Assembly (NCBI RefSeq): GCF_036373705.1
Contig: NC_089851.1
Coordinates: forward strand, 52,116,812 to 52,180,811
Reading direction: 5' to 3'
DNA length: 64,000 bases
Source: Amia ocellicauda
Taxonomy: Eukaryota; Chordata; Actinopteri; Amiiformes; Amiidae
The position numbers and the translations under genes were made by a program. The notes under the pieces are model-generated. The model was not told the DNA's origin, did no database searches, and saw nothing but the letters and a program-made list of their open reading frames with translations. Positions within the stretch are counted from its first letter, which is position 1; every line of letters begins with the position of its first letter. Shown one piece after another: positions 35,298 to 44,350 of the stretch.

Positions 35298-35524
35298 GAC
35301 TCTCGATATCTAACTCTCTTGCTTGCTATCGCTCCCCCAATGGTCAGTAGCATAGTAGCATAACAGCAGATCACGGACCACTGTCAATCAGATGCTTGCC
35401 TTGCCGTCCATCCATCCATCTATCTATCTATCTATCTAGCTATCTATCTAGCTATTTAGCTAGCTATCAATCTATGACTCTCAATATCTAACTCTCTTGC
35501 TTGCTATCGCTCCCCCAATGGTCA
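27151..35524. repeat. Minisatellite block 3 (~57 units, higher-order repeats)
   Basis: Longest block, about 8.4 kb. The ordered set CTTTCTGTCC, CTTGCTGTCC, GCGATCGC, TACCTATC, TAACTATC, TATAGCTCC recurs three times. GCGATC marks lie at 30141, 32153 and 34411, giving offsets of about 2,012 and 2,258 bp, and the repeated stretches look almost identical. Long TCTA runs (32818-32905, 33027-33087, 35079-35139, 35260-35296) accompany the AGAATAG-type variant unit, which elsewhere precedes a tRNA cassette. Confidence 0.95.
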
Positions 35525-35624
35525 CGTATGTTGCATTCAACGACAAAGAAAATCGTGTGCTGGAAATGATTTCTGGCAACTGTGAAGGAACTGCACGACT
35601 GCAGCAAGCACAACACCTCCGTCT

Positions 35625-35698
35625 GTGTCTGTGGCGCAATCGATCAGCGTGTTCGGCTGTTAACCGAAAGGATGGTGGTTTGAATCCACCCAGGGACG
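35625..35698 (+). tRNA. tRNA-Asn(GTT), cassette 4
   Basis: Identical in its diagnostic changes to cassette 3 (CGATC D-loop, G3, T56), so the two cassettes are sister copies. Confidence 0.75.
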
Positions 35699-35862
35699 GC
35701 CCACTTTTCCCCCCGCCCCTTGTTATTGTTTCTACTTCTGGCGGTCACCTTGCCAGACTGCGGCTACAGTAACCTTAAGCTGCTTGCTGCGGACGGCCAT
35801 CTTGGAAAAATGTATTGAGCGTTTAGAAACTTCCTTTCCATTGCCTAGGCCAACATAAACCA

Positions 35863-35936
35863 AGGCACTGCTAGGAGTCGAACCCAGGGTTTCCTGTTTA
35901 CGAGACAGGCGCTTTGACCAACTAAGCCACGGTACC
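35863..35936 (-). tRNA. tRNA-Thr(CGT), cassette 4
   Basis: 74 nt, GGTACCGTGG start as in cassette 3. B box GGTTCGACTCC intact. Confidence 0.8.
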
Positions 35937-36202
35937 AGGACTCTCCCATTCCCCAGTGCCTACACTCAGGCATAAGAAACAAAACAAAACAAAACAAAAC
36001 AAAACAAAACAAAACAAAACAAAACAAAACAAAACAAAACAAAACAAAACAAAACAAAACAAAACAAAACAAAACAAAACAAAATCTGGATGCAGGCTGC
36101 AACAAAGGAAGCACACAGAGGTGAAAACGTAAGGTTGACGGGAGCAACAAGCTCCCTGTTGCGACTGTCCAGGGGCGGCAATGGGAATTGGACGTTAGGT
36201 AA

Positions 36203-36806
36203 GTAGCATAGTAGCATAACAGCAGATCACGGACCACTGTCAATCAGATGCTTGCCTTTCCGTCCATCCATCCATCTATCTATCTATCTATCTTTGACTC
36301 TCGATATCTAACTCTCTTGCTTGCTATCGCTCCCCCAATGGTCAGTAGCATAGTAGCATAACAGCAGATCACGGACCACTGTCAATCAGATGCTTGCCTT
36401 GCCGTCCATCCATCCATCTATCTATCTATCTATCTATGACTCTCGATATCTAACTCTCTTGCTTGCTATCGCTCCCCCAATGGTCAGTAGCATAGTAGCA
36501 TAACAGCAGATCACGGACCACTGTGAATCAGATGCTTGCCTTGCCGTCCATCCATCCATCTATCTATCTATCTATCTATGACTCTTGATATCTAACTCTC
36601 TTGCTTGCTATCGCTACCCCAATGGTCAGTAGAATAGTAGCATATCAGCAGATCATGGACCACAGTCAATCAGATGCTTGCCTTGCCGTCCATCCATCCA
36701 TCTATCTATCTATCTATCTAGCTATCTATCTAGCTATTTAGCTAGCTATCAATCTATGACTCTCAATATCTAACTCTCTTGCTTGCTATCGCTCCCCCAA
36801 TGGTCA
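36203..36806. repeat. Minisatellite block 4 (~4 units)
   Basis: Ends with the variant AGAATAG unit and the TAGC-containing pre-cassette unit. Confidence 0.95.
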
Positions 36807-36906
36807 CGTATGTTGCATTCAACAACAAAGAAAATCGTGTGCTGGAAATGATTTCTGGCAACTGTGAAGGAACTGCACGACTGCAGCAAGCACAACACCT
36901 CCGTCT

Positions 36907-36980
36907 GTGTCTGTTGCGCAATCGGTCAGCGTGTTCGGCTGTTAACCGAAAGGATGGTGGTTTGAATCCACCCAGGGACG
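36907..36980 (+). tRNA. tRNA-Asn(GTT), cassette 5
   Basis: Carries TCTGTTGCGC, with T for G at position 9, in addition to G3 and T56. Same as cassettes 6 and 8. Confidence 0.73.
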
Positions 36981-37144
36981 GCCCACTTTTCCCCCCGCCC
37001 CTTGTTATTGTTTCTACTTCTGGCGGTCACCTTGCCAGACTGCGGCTACAGTAACCTTAAGCTGCTTGCTGCGGACGGCCATCTTGGAAAAATGTATTGA
37101 GTGTTTTGAAACTTCCTTTCCATTGCCTAGGCCAACATAAACCA

Positions 37145-37218
37145 AGGCACTGCTAGGAGTCGAACCCAGGGTTTCCTGTTTACGAGACAGGCGCTTTGAC
37201 CAACTAAGCCACGGTGCC
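37145..37218 (-). tRNA. tRNA-Thr(CGT), cassette 5
   Basis: 74 nt consensus copy of the array with intact B box. The acceptor mismatch 6-67 remains. Confidence 0.82.
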
Positions 37219-37477
37219 AGGACTCTCCCATTCCCCAGTGCCTACACTCAGGCGTAAGAAACAAAACAACAAAACAAAACAAAACAAAACAAAACAAAAC
37301 AAAACAAAACAAAACAAAACAAAACAAAACAAAACAAAACAAAACAAAACAAAACAAAATCTGGATGCAGGCTGCAACAAAGGAAGCACACAGAGGTGAA
37401 AACGTAAGGTTGATGGGAGCAACAAGCTCCCTGTTGCGACTGTCCAGGGGCGGCAATGGGAATTGGACGTTAGGTAA

Positions 37478-38081
37478 GTAGCATAGTAGCATAACAGCAG
37501 ATCACGGACCACTGTCAATCAGATGCTTGCCTTTCCGTCCATCCATCCATCTATCTATCTATCTATCTTTGACTCTCGATATCTAACTCTCTTGCTTGCT
37601 ATCGCTCCCCCAATGGTCAGTAGCATAGTAGCATAACAGCAGATCACGGACCACTGTCAATCAGATGCTTGCCTTGCCGTCCATCCATCCATCTATCTAT
37701 CTATCTATCTATGACTCTCGATATCTAACTCTCTTGCTTGCTATCGCTCCCCCAATGGTCAGTAGCATAGTAGCATAACAGCAGATCACGGACCACTGTC
37801 AATCAGATGCTTGCCTTGCCGTCCATCCATCCATCTATCTATCTATCTATCTATGACTCTTGATATCTAACTCTCTTGCTTGCTATCGCTACCCCAATGG
37901 TCAGTAGAATAGTAGCATATCAGCAGATCATGGACCACAGTCAATCAGATGCTTGCCTTGCCGTCCATCCATCCATCTATCTATCTATCTATCTAGCTAT
38001 CTATCTAGCTATTTAGCTAGCTATCAATCTATGACTCTCAATATCTAACTCTCTTGCTTGCTATCGCTCCCCCAATGGTCA
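37478..38081. repeat. Minisatellite block 5 (~4 units)
   Basis: Near copy of block 4 in unit order. Blocks 4-5 with cassettes 5-6 form a roughly 1,275-bp tandem duplication. Confidence 0.95.
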
Positions 38082-38181
38082 CGTATGTTGCATTCAACAA
38101 CAAAGAAAATCGTGTGCTGGAAATGATTTCTGGCAACTGTGAAGGAACTGCACGACTGCAGCAAGCACAACACCTCCGTCT

Positions 38182-38255
38182 GTGTCTGTTGCGCAATCGG
38201 TCAGCGTGTTCGGCTGTTAACCGAAAGGATGGTGGTTTGAATCCACCCAGGGACG
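38182..38255 (+). tRNA. tRNA-Asn(GTT), cassette 6
   Basis: Identical to the cassette 5 copy. Confidence 0.73.
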
Positions 38256-38419
38256 GCCCACTTTTCCCCCCGCCCCTTGTTATTGTTTCTACTTCTGGCG
38301 GTCACCTTGCCAGACTGCGGCTACAGTAACCTTAAGCTGCTTGCTGCGGACGGCCATCTTGGAAAAATGTATTGAGTGTTTTGAAACTTCCTTTCCATTG
38401 CCTAGGCCAACATAAACCA

Positions 38420-38493
38420 AGGCACTGCTAGGAGTCGAACCCAGGGTTTCCTGTTTACGAGACAGGCGCTTTGACCAACTAAGCCACGGTGCC
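38420..38493 (-). tRNA. tRNA-Thr(CGT), cassette 6
   Basis: Array consensus copy, B box intact. Confidence 0.82.
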
Positions 38494-38742
38494 AGGACTC
38501 TCCCATTCCCCAGTGCCTACACTCAGGCGTAAGAAACAAAACAACAAAACAAAACAAAACAAAACAAAACAAAACAAAACAAAACAAAACAAAACAAAAC
38601 AAAACAAAACAAAACAAAACAAAATCTGGATGCAGGCTGCAACAAAGGAAGCACACAGAGGTGAAAACGTAAGGTTGATGGGAGCAACAAGCTCCCTGTT
38701 GCGACTGTCCAGGGGCGGCAATGGGAATTGGACGTTAGGTAA

Positions 38743-39188
38743 GTAGCATAGTAGCATAACAGCAGATCACGGACCACTGTCAATCAGATGCTTGCCTTTC
38801 CGTCCATCCATCCATCTATCTATCTATCTATCTTTGACTCTCGATATCTAACTCTCTTGCTTGCTATCGCTCCCCCAATGGTCAGTAGCATAGTAGCATA
38901 ACAGCAGATCACGGACCACTGTCAATCAGATGCTTGCCTTGCCGTCCATCCATCCATCTATCTATCTATCTATCTATGACTCTCGATATCTAACTCTCTT
39001 GCTTGCTATCGCTCCCCCAATGGTCAGTAGCATAGTAGCATAACAGCAGATCACGGACCACTGTCAATCAGATGCTTGCCTTGCCGTCCATCCATCCATC
39101 TATCTATCTATCTAGCTATTTAGCTAGCTATCAATCTATGACTCTCAATATCTAACTCTCTTGCTTGCTATCGCTCCCCCAATGGTCA
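38743..39188. repeat. Minisatellite block 6 (~3 units)
   Basis: Short block that lacks the AGAATAG variant unit. The pre-cassette unit is shortened. Confidence 0.95.
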
Positions 39189-39288
39189 CGTATGTTGCAT
39201 TCAACGACAAAGAAAATCGTGTGCTGGAAATGATTTCTGGCAACTGTGAAGGAACTGCACGACTGCAGCAAGCACAACACCTCCGTCT

Positions 39289-39362
39289 GTGTCTGTGGTG
39301 CAATCGGTCAGCGTGTTCGGCTGTTAACCGAAAGGATGGTGGTTTGAATCTACCCAGGGACG
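39289..39362 (+). tRNA. tRNA-Asn(GTT), cassette 7
   Basis: Additional changes are GTGGTGCAATC in the D-stem and GAATCTACCC in the T-stem, besides G3 and T56. Most diverged copy. Confidence 0.7.
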
Positions 39363-39526
39363 GCCCACTTTTCCCCCCGCCCCTTGTTATTGTTTCTACT
39401 TCTGGCGGTCACCTTGCCAGACTGCGGCTACAGTAACCTTAAGCTGCTTGCTGCGGACGGCCATCTTGGAAAAATGTATTGAGCGTTTAGAAACTTCCTT
39501 TCCATTGCCTAGGCCAACATAAACCA

Positions 39527-39600
39527 AGGCACTGCTAGGAGTCGAACCCAGGGTTTCCTGTTTACGAGACAGGCGCTTTGACCAACTAAGCCACGGTGCC
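39527..39600 (-). tRNA. tRNA-Thr(CGT), cassette 7
   Basis: Array consensus copy, B box intact. Confidence 0.82.
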
Positions 39601-39871
39601 AGGACTCTCCCATTCCCCAGTGCCTACACTCAGGCGTAAGAAACAAAACAAAACAAAACAAAACAAAACAAAACAAAACAAAACAAAACAAAACAAAACA
39701 AAACAAAACAAAACAAAACAAAACAAAACAAAACAAAACAAAACAAAACAAAATCTGGATGCAGGCTGCAACAAAGGAAGCACACAGAGGTGAAAACGTA
39801 AGGTTGACGGGAGCAACAAGCTCCCTGTTGCGACTGTCCAGGGGCGGCAATGGGAATTGGACGTTAGGTAA

Positions 39872-40333
39872 GTAGCATAGTAGCATAACAGCAGATCACG
39901 GACCACTGTCAATCAGATGCTTGCCTTTCCGTCCATCCATCCATCTATCTATCTATCTATCTTTGACTCTCGATATCTAACTCTCTTGCTTGCTATCGCT
40001 CCCCCAATGGTCAGTAGCATAGTAGCATAACAGCAGATCACGGACCACTGTCAATCAGATGCTTGCCTTGCCGTCCATCCATCCATCTATCTATCTATCT
40101 ATCTATGACTCTTGATATCTAACTCTCTTGCTTGCTATCGCTACCCCAATGGTCAGTAGAATAGTAGCATATCAGCAGATCATGGACCACAGTCAATCAG
40201 ATGCTTGCCTTGCCGTCCATCCATCCATCTATCTATCTATCTATCTAGCTATCTATCTAGCTATTTAGCTAGCTATCAATCTATGACTCTCAATATCTAA
40301 CTCTCTTGCTTGCTATCGCTCCCCCAATGGTCA
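39872..40333. repeat. Minisatellite block 7 (~3 units)
   Basis: Includes the AGAATAG variant unit and the TAGC pre-cassette unit. Confidence 0.95.
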
Positions 40334-40433
40334 CGTATGTTGCATTCAACAACAAAGAAAATCGTGTGCTGGAAATGATTTCTGGCAACTGTGAAGGAAC
40401 TGCACGACTGCAGCAAGCACAACACCTCCGCCT

Positions 40434-40507
40434 GTGTCTGTTGCGCAATCGGTCAGCGTGTTCGGCTGTTAATCGAAAGGATGGTGGTTTGAATCCACCC
40501 AGGGACG
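40434..40507 (+). tRNA. tRNA-Asn(GTT), cassette 8
   Basis: Shares TCTGTTGCGC with cassettes 5 and 6. Also has AATCGAA in the anticodon stem, giving a G-U pair. Confidence 0.73.
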
Positions 40508-40671
40508 GCCCACTTTTCCCCCCGCCCCTTGTTATTGTTTCTACTTCTGGCGGTCACCTTGCCAGACTGCGGCTACAGTAACCTTAAGCTGCTTGCTGCG
40601 GACGGCCATCTTGGAAAAATGTATTGAGTGTTTTGAAACTTCCTTTCCATTGCCTAGGCCAACATAAACCA

Positions 40672-40745
40672 AGGCACTGCTAGGAGTCGAACCCAGGGTT
40701 TCCTGTTTACGAGACAGGCGCTTTGACCAACTAAGCCACGGTGCC
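40672..40745 (-). tRNA. tRNA-Thr(CGT), cassette 8
   Basis: Array consensus copy, B box intact. Confidence 0.82.
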
Positions 40746-40974
40746 AGGACTCTCCCATTCCCCAGTGCCTACACTCAGGCGTAAGAAACAAAACAACAAA
40801 ACAAAACAAAACAAAACAAAACAAAACAAAACAAAACAAAACAAAACAAAACAAAATCTGGATGCAGGCTGCAACAAAGGAAGCACACAGAGGTGAAAAC
40901 GTAAGGTTGACGGGAGCAACAAGCTCCCTGTTGCGACTGTCCAGGGGCGGCAATGGGAATTGGACGTTAGGTAA

Positions 40975-41518
40975 GTAGCATAGTAGCATAACAGCAGATC
41001 ACGGACCACTGTCAATCAGATGCTTGCCTTGCCGTCCATCCATCCATCTATCTATCTATCTATCTTTGACTCTCGATATCTAACTCTCTTGCTTGCTATC
41101 GCTCCCCCAATGGTCAGTAGCATAGTAGCATAACAGCAGATCACGGACCACTGTCAATCAGATGCTTGCCTTGCCGTCCATCCATCCATCTATCTATCTA
41201 TCTATCTATGACTCTCGATATCTAACTCTCTTGCTTGCTATCGCTCCCCCAATGGTCAGTAGCATAGTAGCATAACAGCAGATCACGGACCACTGTCAAT
41301 CAGATGCTTGCCTTGCCGTCCATCCATCCATCTATCTATCTATGACTCTCGATATCTAACTCTCTTGCTTGCTATCGCTCCCCCAATGGTCAGTAGCATA
41401 GTAGCATAACAGCAGATCACGGACCACTGTCAATCAGATGCTTGCCTTGCCGTCCATACATCCATCTATCTATGACTCTCGATATCTAACTCTCTTGCTT
41501 GCTATCGCTCCCCCAATG
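40975..41518. repeat. Minisatellite block 8 (~4 units, array end)
   Basis: Units shorten towards the right as TCTA steps are lost. The final unit stops at CCCCCAATG and then the sequence changes abruptly into a truncated tRNA-Asp unit. Confidence 0.95.
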
Positions 41519-41526
41519 ACAGGCAA

Positions 41527-41570
41527 TCCCGCGTGACAGGCGGGGATACTCACCACTATACTAACGAGGA
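41527..41570 (-). pseudogene. tRNA-Asp(GTC), 3' part missing at array border
   Basis: The minus strand has an excellent 5' half: TCCTCGTTAGTATAGTGGTG through the anticodon arm CCGCCTGTCACGCGGGA. The T-arm and acceptor 3' strand are absent because the minisatellite begins there. The best preserved Asp 5' half in the window. Confidence 0.85.
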
Positions 41571-41774
41571 GCCGGGCTTGCCACCTCCCACCTTCTCCGC
41601 CTCCAGATCTTTCGCCACGCCCCTTTCCGATTCTGAATGTCTCAGGGCAAGGCGAGGGCAGCATCGCTGCCTCCCCTGCCTGCTTTATTCCACCTTGTTA
41701 GTGTCCTTCGGTCAGCTCAGGCTCCGGAAAGCAGTCCTGGACCGCGACCCGTTGCGCTAGGGCCCCGCCGGGCA

Positions 41775-41857
41775 GTCAGGATGGCCGAGCGGTCTAAGGC
41801 GCTGCGTTCAGGTCGCAGTCTCCCCTGGAGGTGTGGGTTCGAATCTCACTTCTGACA
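41775..41857 (+). tRNA. tRNA-Leu(CAG)
   Basis: 83 nt, GTCAGGATGGCCGAGCGGTC to CTTCTGACA, anticodon loop TTCAGGT (CAG), long variable arm, B box GGTTCGAATCT. The acceptor stem pairs fully (one G-U). A T5 run lies about 20 nt downstream, suitable for Pol III termination. The most convincing functional tRNA gene in the window. An Asp copy stands about 200 bp upstream in divergent orientation. Confidence 0.93.
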
Positions 41858-41974
41858 ACAGTTTGTGCTCCTTTTTGCCCCGTTTGAAACGGGTCAAGGA
41901 TGGCGCCCTCCCTGGTCCTTTCAGCACGTGAGCCAAAAAACGAACGCTTCAGTGACTGCGAAGCGGGGCCAAGC

Positions 41975-42045
41975 GGGCTCGTCCGGGAGTTGAAGCCAGG
42001 GCCTCTCGCACCCGAAGCGAGAATCATACCCTAGACCAACGAGCC
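41975..42045 (-). tRNA. tRNA-Pro(CGG)
   Basis: The minus strand reads GGCTCGTTGGTCTAGGGTAT to CCGGACGAGCCC. Anticodon loop TTCGGGT (CGG). One G is missing in the D-loop (71 nt instead of 72), and the T-stem has a C in place of G53 (GGCTTCAACTCC), so expression is uncertain. Acceptor and anticodon stems are perfect. Confidence 0.8.
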
Positions 42046-42304
42046 AAGTTAACGGACGGTGTCGCAGTTTCTGCTGGGCAAGCACGTAACTGCTTGGGGC
42101 AGACCGGGAGACCTACGCTCACTGACTGATAGCATGGACTGTAGCGCTGACGTGTCTTTCCAGAACGGTAACCCCATCCCCAGTGAGACAGCACTGAGAG
42201 CATGGTTCAGCAGGCCCGCAAACAACTGAAAAGAATGCCTCTCCTTGGGTGCAGCTCAGGTGTACACGTTCAGCAAAGGTCTCCATAACAAGCCGGCAAA
42301 CCAC
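42046..42304. other. tRNA-Pro flank, nothing else recognised
   Basis: 42046-42110 resembles 42632-42700 (GCACGTAACTGCTTG.GGCAGACC), so both Pro genes were duplicated with their flanks. No further gene. Confidence 0.6.
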
Positions 42305-42510
42305 ATTTCGTCCTCCTCCTCCTCAACAACACACTACATGTCCTCCTCCTCCTCAACAACAACAACAACAACAACAAACTTGTAAAATACACATTTTCTT
42401 TAAAGAAAACAAAACACACAGGTGACAGTCTGATTTCCCATCAGCTATACAGGCAACAGTATCTGAGGTCAATAGCCCTCCTTTGTGCAGAGGAGCCCAG
42501 AAGCCAGCCT
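42305..42510. repeat. Inverted duplication, left arm
   Basis: The CTCCTCCTCAACAACACACTA segment and the part around GACAGTCTGATTTCCCATC to GTGCAGAGGAGCCC recur in reverse complement at 46850-47045, next to another tRNA-Pro copy. (CAA)n lies at 42353-42377. Confidence 0.8.
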
Positions 42511-42559
42511 TCAAGAGCAAATGAACAAACACTTCAGTGATTGCAAAGCAGGGCCATGT

Positions 42560-42631
42560 GGGCTCGTCCTGGAGTTGAACCCAGGGCCTCTCACACCCTC
42601 AGCAAGAATCATACCCCTAGACCAACGAGCC
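42560..42631 (-). pseudogene. tRNA-Pro-like sequence
   Basis: 72 nt, GGCTCGTTGGTCTAGGGGTA to CAGGACGAGCCC. The anticodon loop reads TGAGGGT, so AGG is in place but the invariant T33 is G. B box GGTTCAACTCC. Likely non-functional duplicate of the gene at 41975. Confidence 0.8.
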
Positions 42632-42699
42632 AAGCTAATAGGCAGTATTGCATGTTCTCCTGGGAAGCACGTAACTGCTTGAGGCAGACCCTCACCTGA

Positions 42700-43206
42700 T
42701 CACCACATGTGGTTACACTTTAAGAAGGGGTGAGTTTAAGGTCATCGGTAACATCACAAAGGTTGGCAGCATTTTACATGAATATGTAAAGTAAAAAACA
42801 CACACTACATGTAAATAAGCCATACTACTTGTTTAGTGTATGTAAGCTCGTTCTGTAATCATACATCATCCATACTAGTATTTAATAATTTAATTAACTA
42901 TACACAAACTACTTGGTCAATTCACTCTTGTTACCGTGTAATTACAGTGCAAGTAAATTGTAATAATTGTAGCGTTGTATATTGGGCCATATTTTACATG
43001 TAACTATATATTTCATATTTGTCCAATTAATGTACATTTGTTTTTGTTTTTTTTAGCTGGTACCAAAACATTGGTCTCTGGAACTAAAAGGTCGGAAATT
43101 GGAAGAACTATTAATGACAAATGAATGACCGCTGATACAAGTAAATAGTGTTTCCTCAAATCTAAAGTGAGACCTTTTTGAATGAATCTGTAATACATGC
43201 CCTATA
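42700..43206. other. AT-rich, no recognised gene
   Basis: No supported coding region or repeat family. Confidence 0.5.
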
Positions 43207-44350
43207 CACTCACCTAAAGGATTATTAGGAACACCTGTTCAATTTCTCATTAATGCAATTATCTAACCAATCAATCACATGGCAGTTGCTTCAATGCATT
43301 TAAGGGTGTGGTCCTGGTCAAGACAATCTCCTGAACTCCAAACTGAATGTTTGAATGGGAAAGAAAGGTGATTTAAGCCATTTTGAGCGTGGCATGGTTG
43401 TTGGTGCCAGACGGGCCGGTCTGAGTATTTCACAATCTGCTCAGTTACTGGGATTTTCACGCACAACCATTTCTAGGGTTTACAAAGAATGGTGTGAAAA
43501 GGGAAAAACATCCAGTATGCGGCAGTCCTGTGGGCGAAAATGCCTTGTTGATGCTAGAGGTCAGAGGAGAATGGGCCGACTGATTCAAGCTGATAGAAGA
43601 GCAACTTTGCCTGAAATAACCACTCGTTACAACCGAGGTATGCAGCAAAGCATTTGTGAAGCCACAACACGTACAACCTTGAGGCGGTTGGGCTACAACA
43701 GCAGAAGACCCCACCGGGTACCACTCATCTCCACTACAAATAGGAAAAAGAGGCTACAATTTGCACAAGCCTGGTCTGATGAGTCTCGATTTCTGTTGAG
43801 ACATTCAGATGGTAGAGTCAGAATTTGGCGTAAACAGAATGAGAACATGGATCCATCATGCCTTGTTACCACTGTGCAGGCTGGTGGTGGTGGTGTAATG
43901 GTGTGGGGGATGTTTTCTTGGCACACTTTATGCCCCTTAGTGCCAATTGGGCATCGTTTAAATGCCACGGCCTACCTGAGCATTGTTTCTGACCATGTCC
44001 ATCCCTTTATGACCACCATGTACCCATCCTCTGATGGCTACTTCCAGCAGGATAATGCACCATGTCACAAAGGTCGAATCATTTCAAATTGGTTTCTTGA
44101 ACATGACAATGAGTTCACTGTACTAAACTGGCCCCCACAGTCACCAGATCTCAACCCAATAGAGCATCTTTGGGATGTGGTGGAACGGGAGCTTCGTGCC
44201 CTGGATGTGCATCCCACAAATCTCCATCAATTGCAAGATGCTATCCTATCAATATGGGCCAACATTTCTAAAGAATGCTTTCAGCACCTTGTTGAATCAA
44301 TGCCACGTAGAATTAAGGCAGTTCTGAAGGCAAAAGGGGGTCAAACACCA
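43207..44350 (+). mobile_element. Tc1-like transposon, right end missing
   Basis: The left terminal repeat CACTCACCTAAAGGATTATT begins after TATA at 43203-43206. A leader with (T)GGGAAAGAAAGG leads into the transposase. Homology stops near 44350, soon after AAAGGGGGTCAAACACC. The expected right terminal copy of the repeat is not found in the AT-rich sequence that follows. It lies between the two arms of the inverted duplication. Confidence 0.9.

Larger units (their letters stand above)
35525..36202. repeat. tRNA Asn/Thr cassette 4
   Basis: Same borders, with one of the longest (AAAAC)n tracts (about 35977-36083). Shares its D-loop and GGTACC variants with cassette 3. Confidence 0.93.
36807..37477. 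repeat. tRNA Asn/Thr cassette 5
   Basis: Same borders. The left arm has CAACAACAAAG for CAACGACAAAG, a change shared with cassettes 6 and 8. The tract begins ACAAC(AAAAC)n (37260-37358). Confidence 0.93.
38082..38742. repeat. tRNA Asn/Thr cassette 6
   Basis: Nearly identical to cassette 5 apart from the length of (AAAAC)n (38535-38623). Confidence 0.93.
39189..39871. repeat. tRNA Asn/Thr cassette 7
   Basis: Keeps the CAACGACAAAG form of cassettes 2-4. It has the longest tract of uninterrupted (AAAAC)n (about 39641-39752). Confidence 0.93.
40334..40974. repeat. tRNA Asn/Thr cassette 8
   Basis: Belongs with cassettes 5 and 6 by its CAACAACAAAG form and by the (AAAAC)n start. Short tract (40787-40855). 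Confidence 0.93.

Noticed and set aside
22722-40581. Seven nearly identical 91-aa open frames (MLAIAPPMVTYV...)
   Set aside because: They overlap the tRNA-Asn gene and the cassette left arm. Conservation follows from duplication of the DNA, there is no known domain, and the frame reads through the tRNA.
21088-41015. Minus-strand frames with long FVLFC repeats
   Set aside because: They are translations of (AAAAC)n read as GTTTT, continuing into tRNA-Thr and the minisatellite.
21400-41518. CRISPR-like array
   Set aside because: The units are contiguous minisatellite monomers without unique spacers, and the surrounding sequence is animal.
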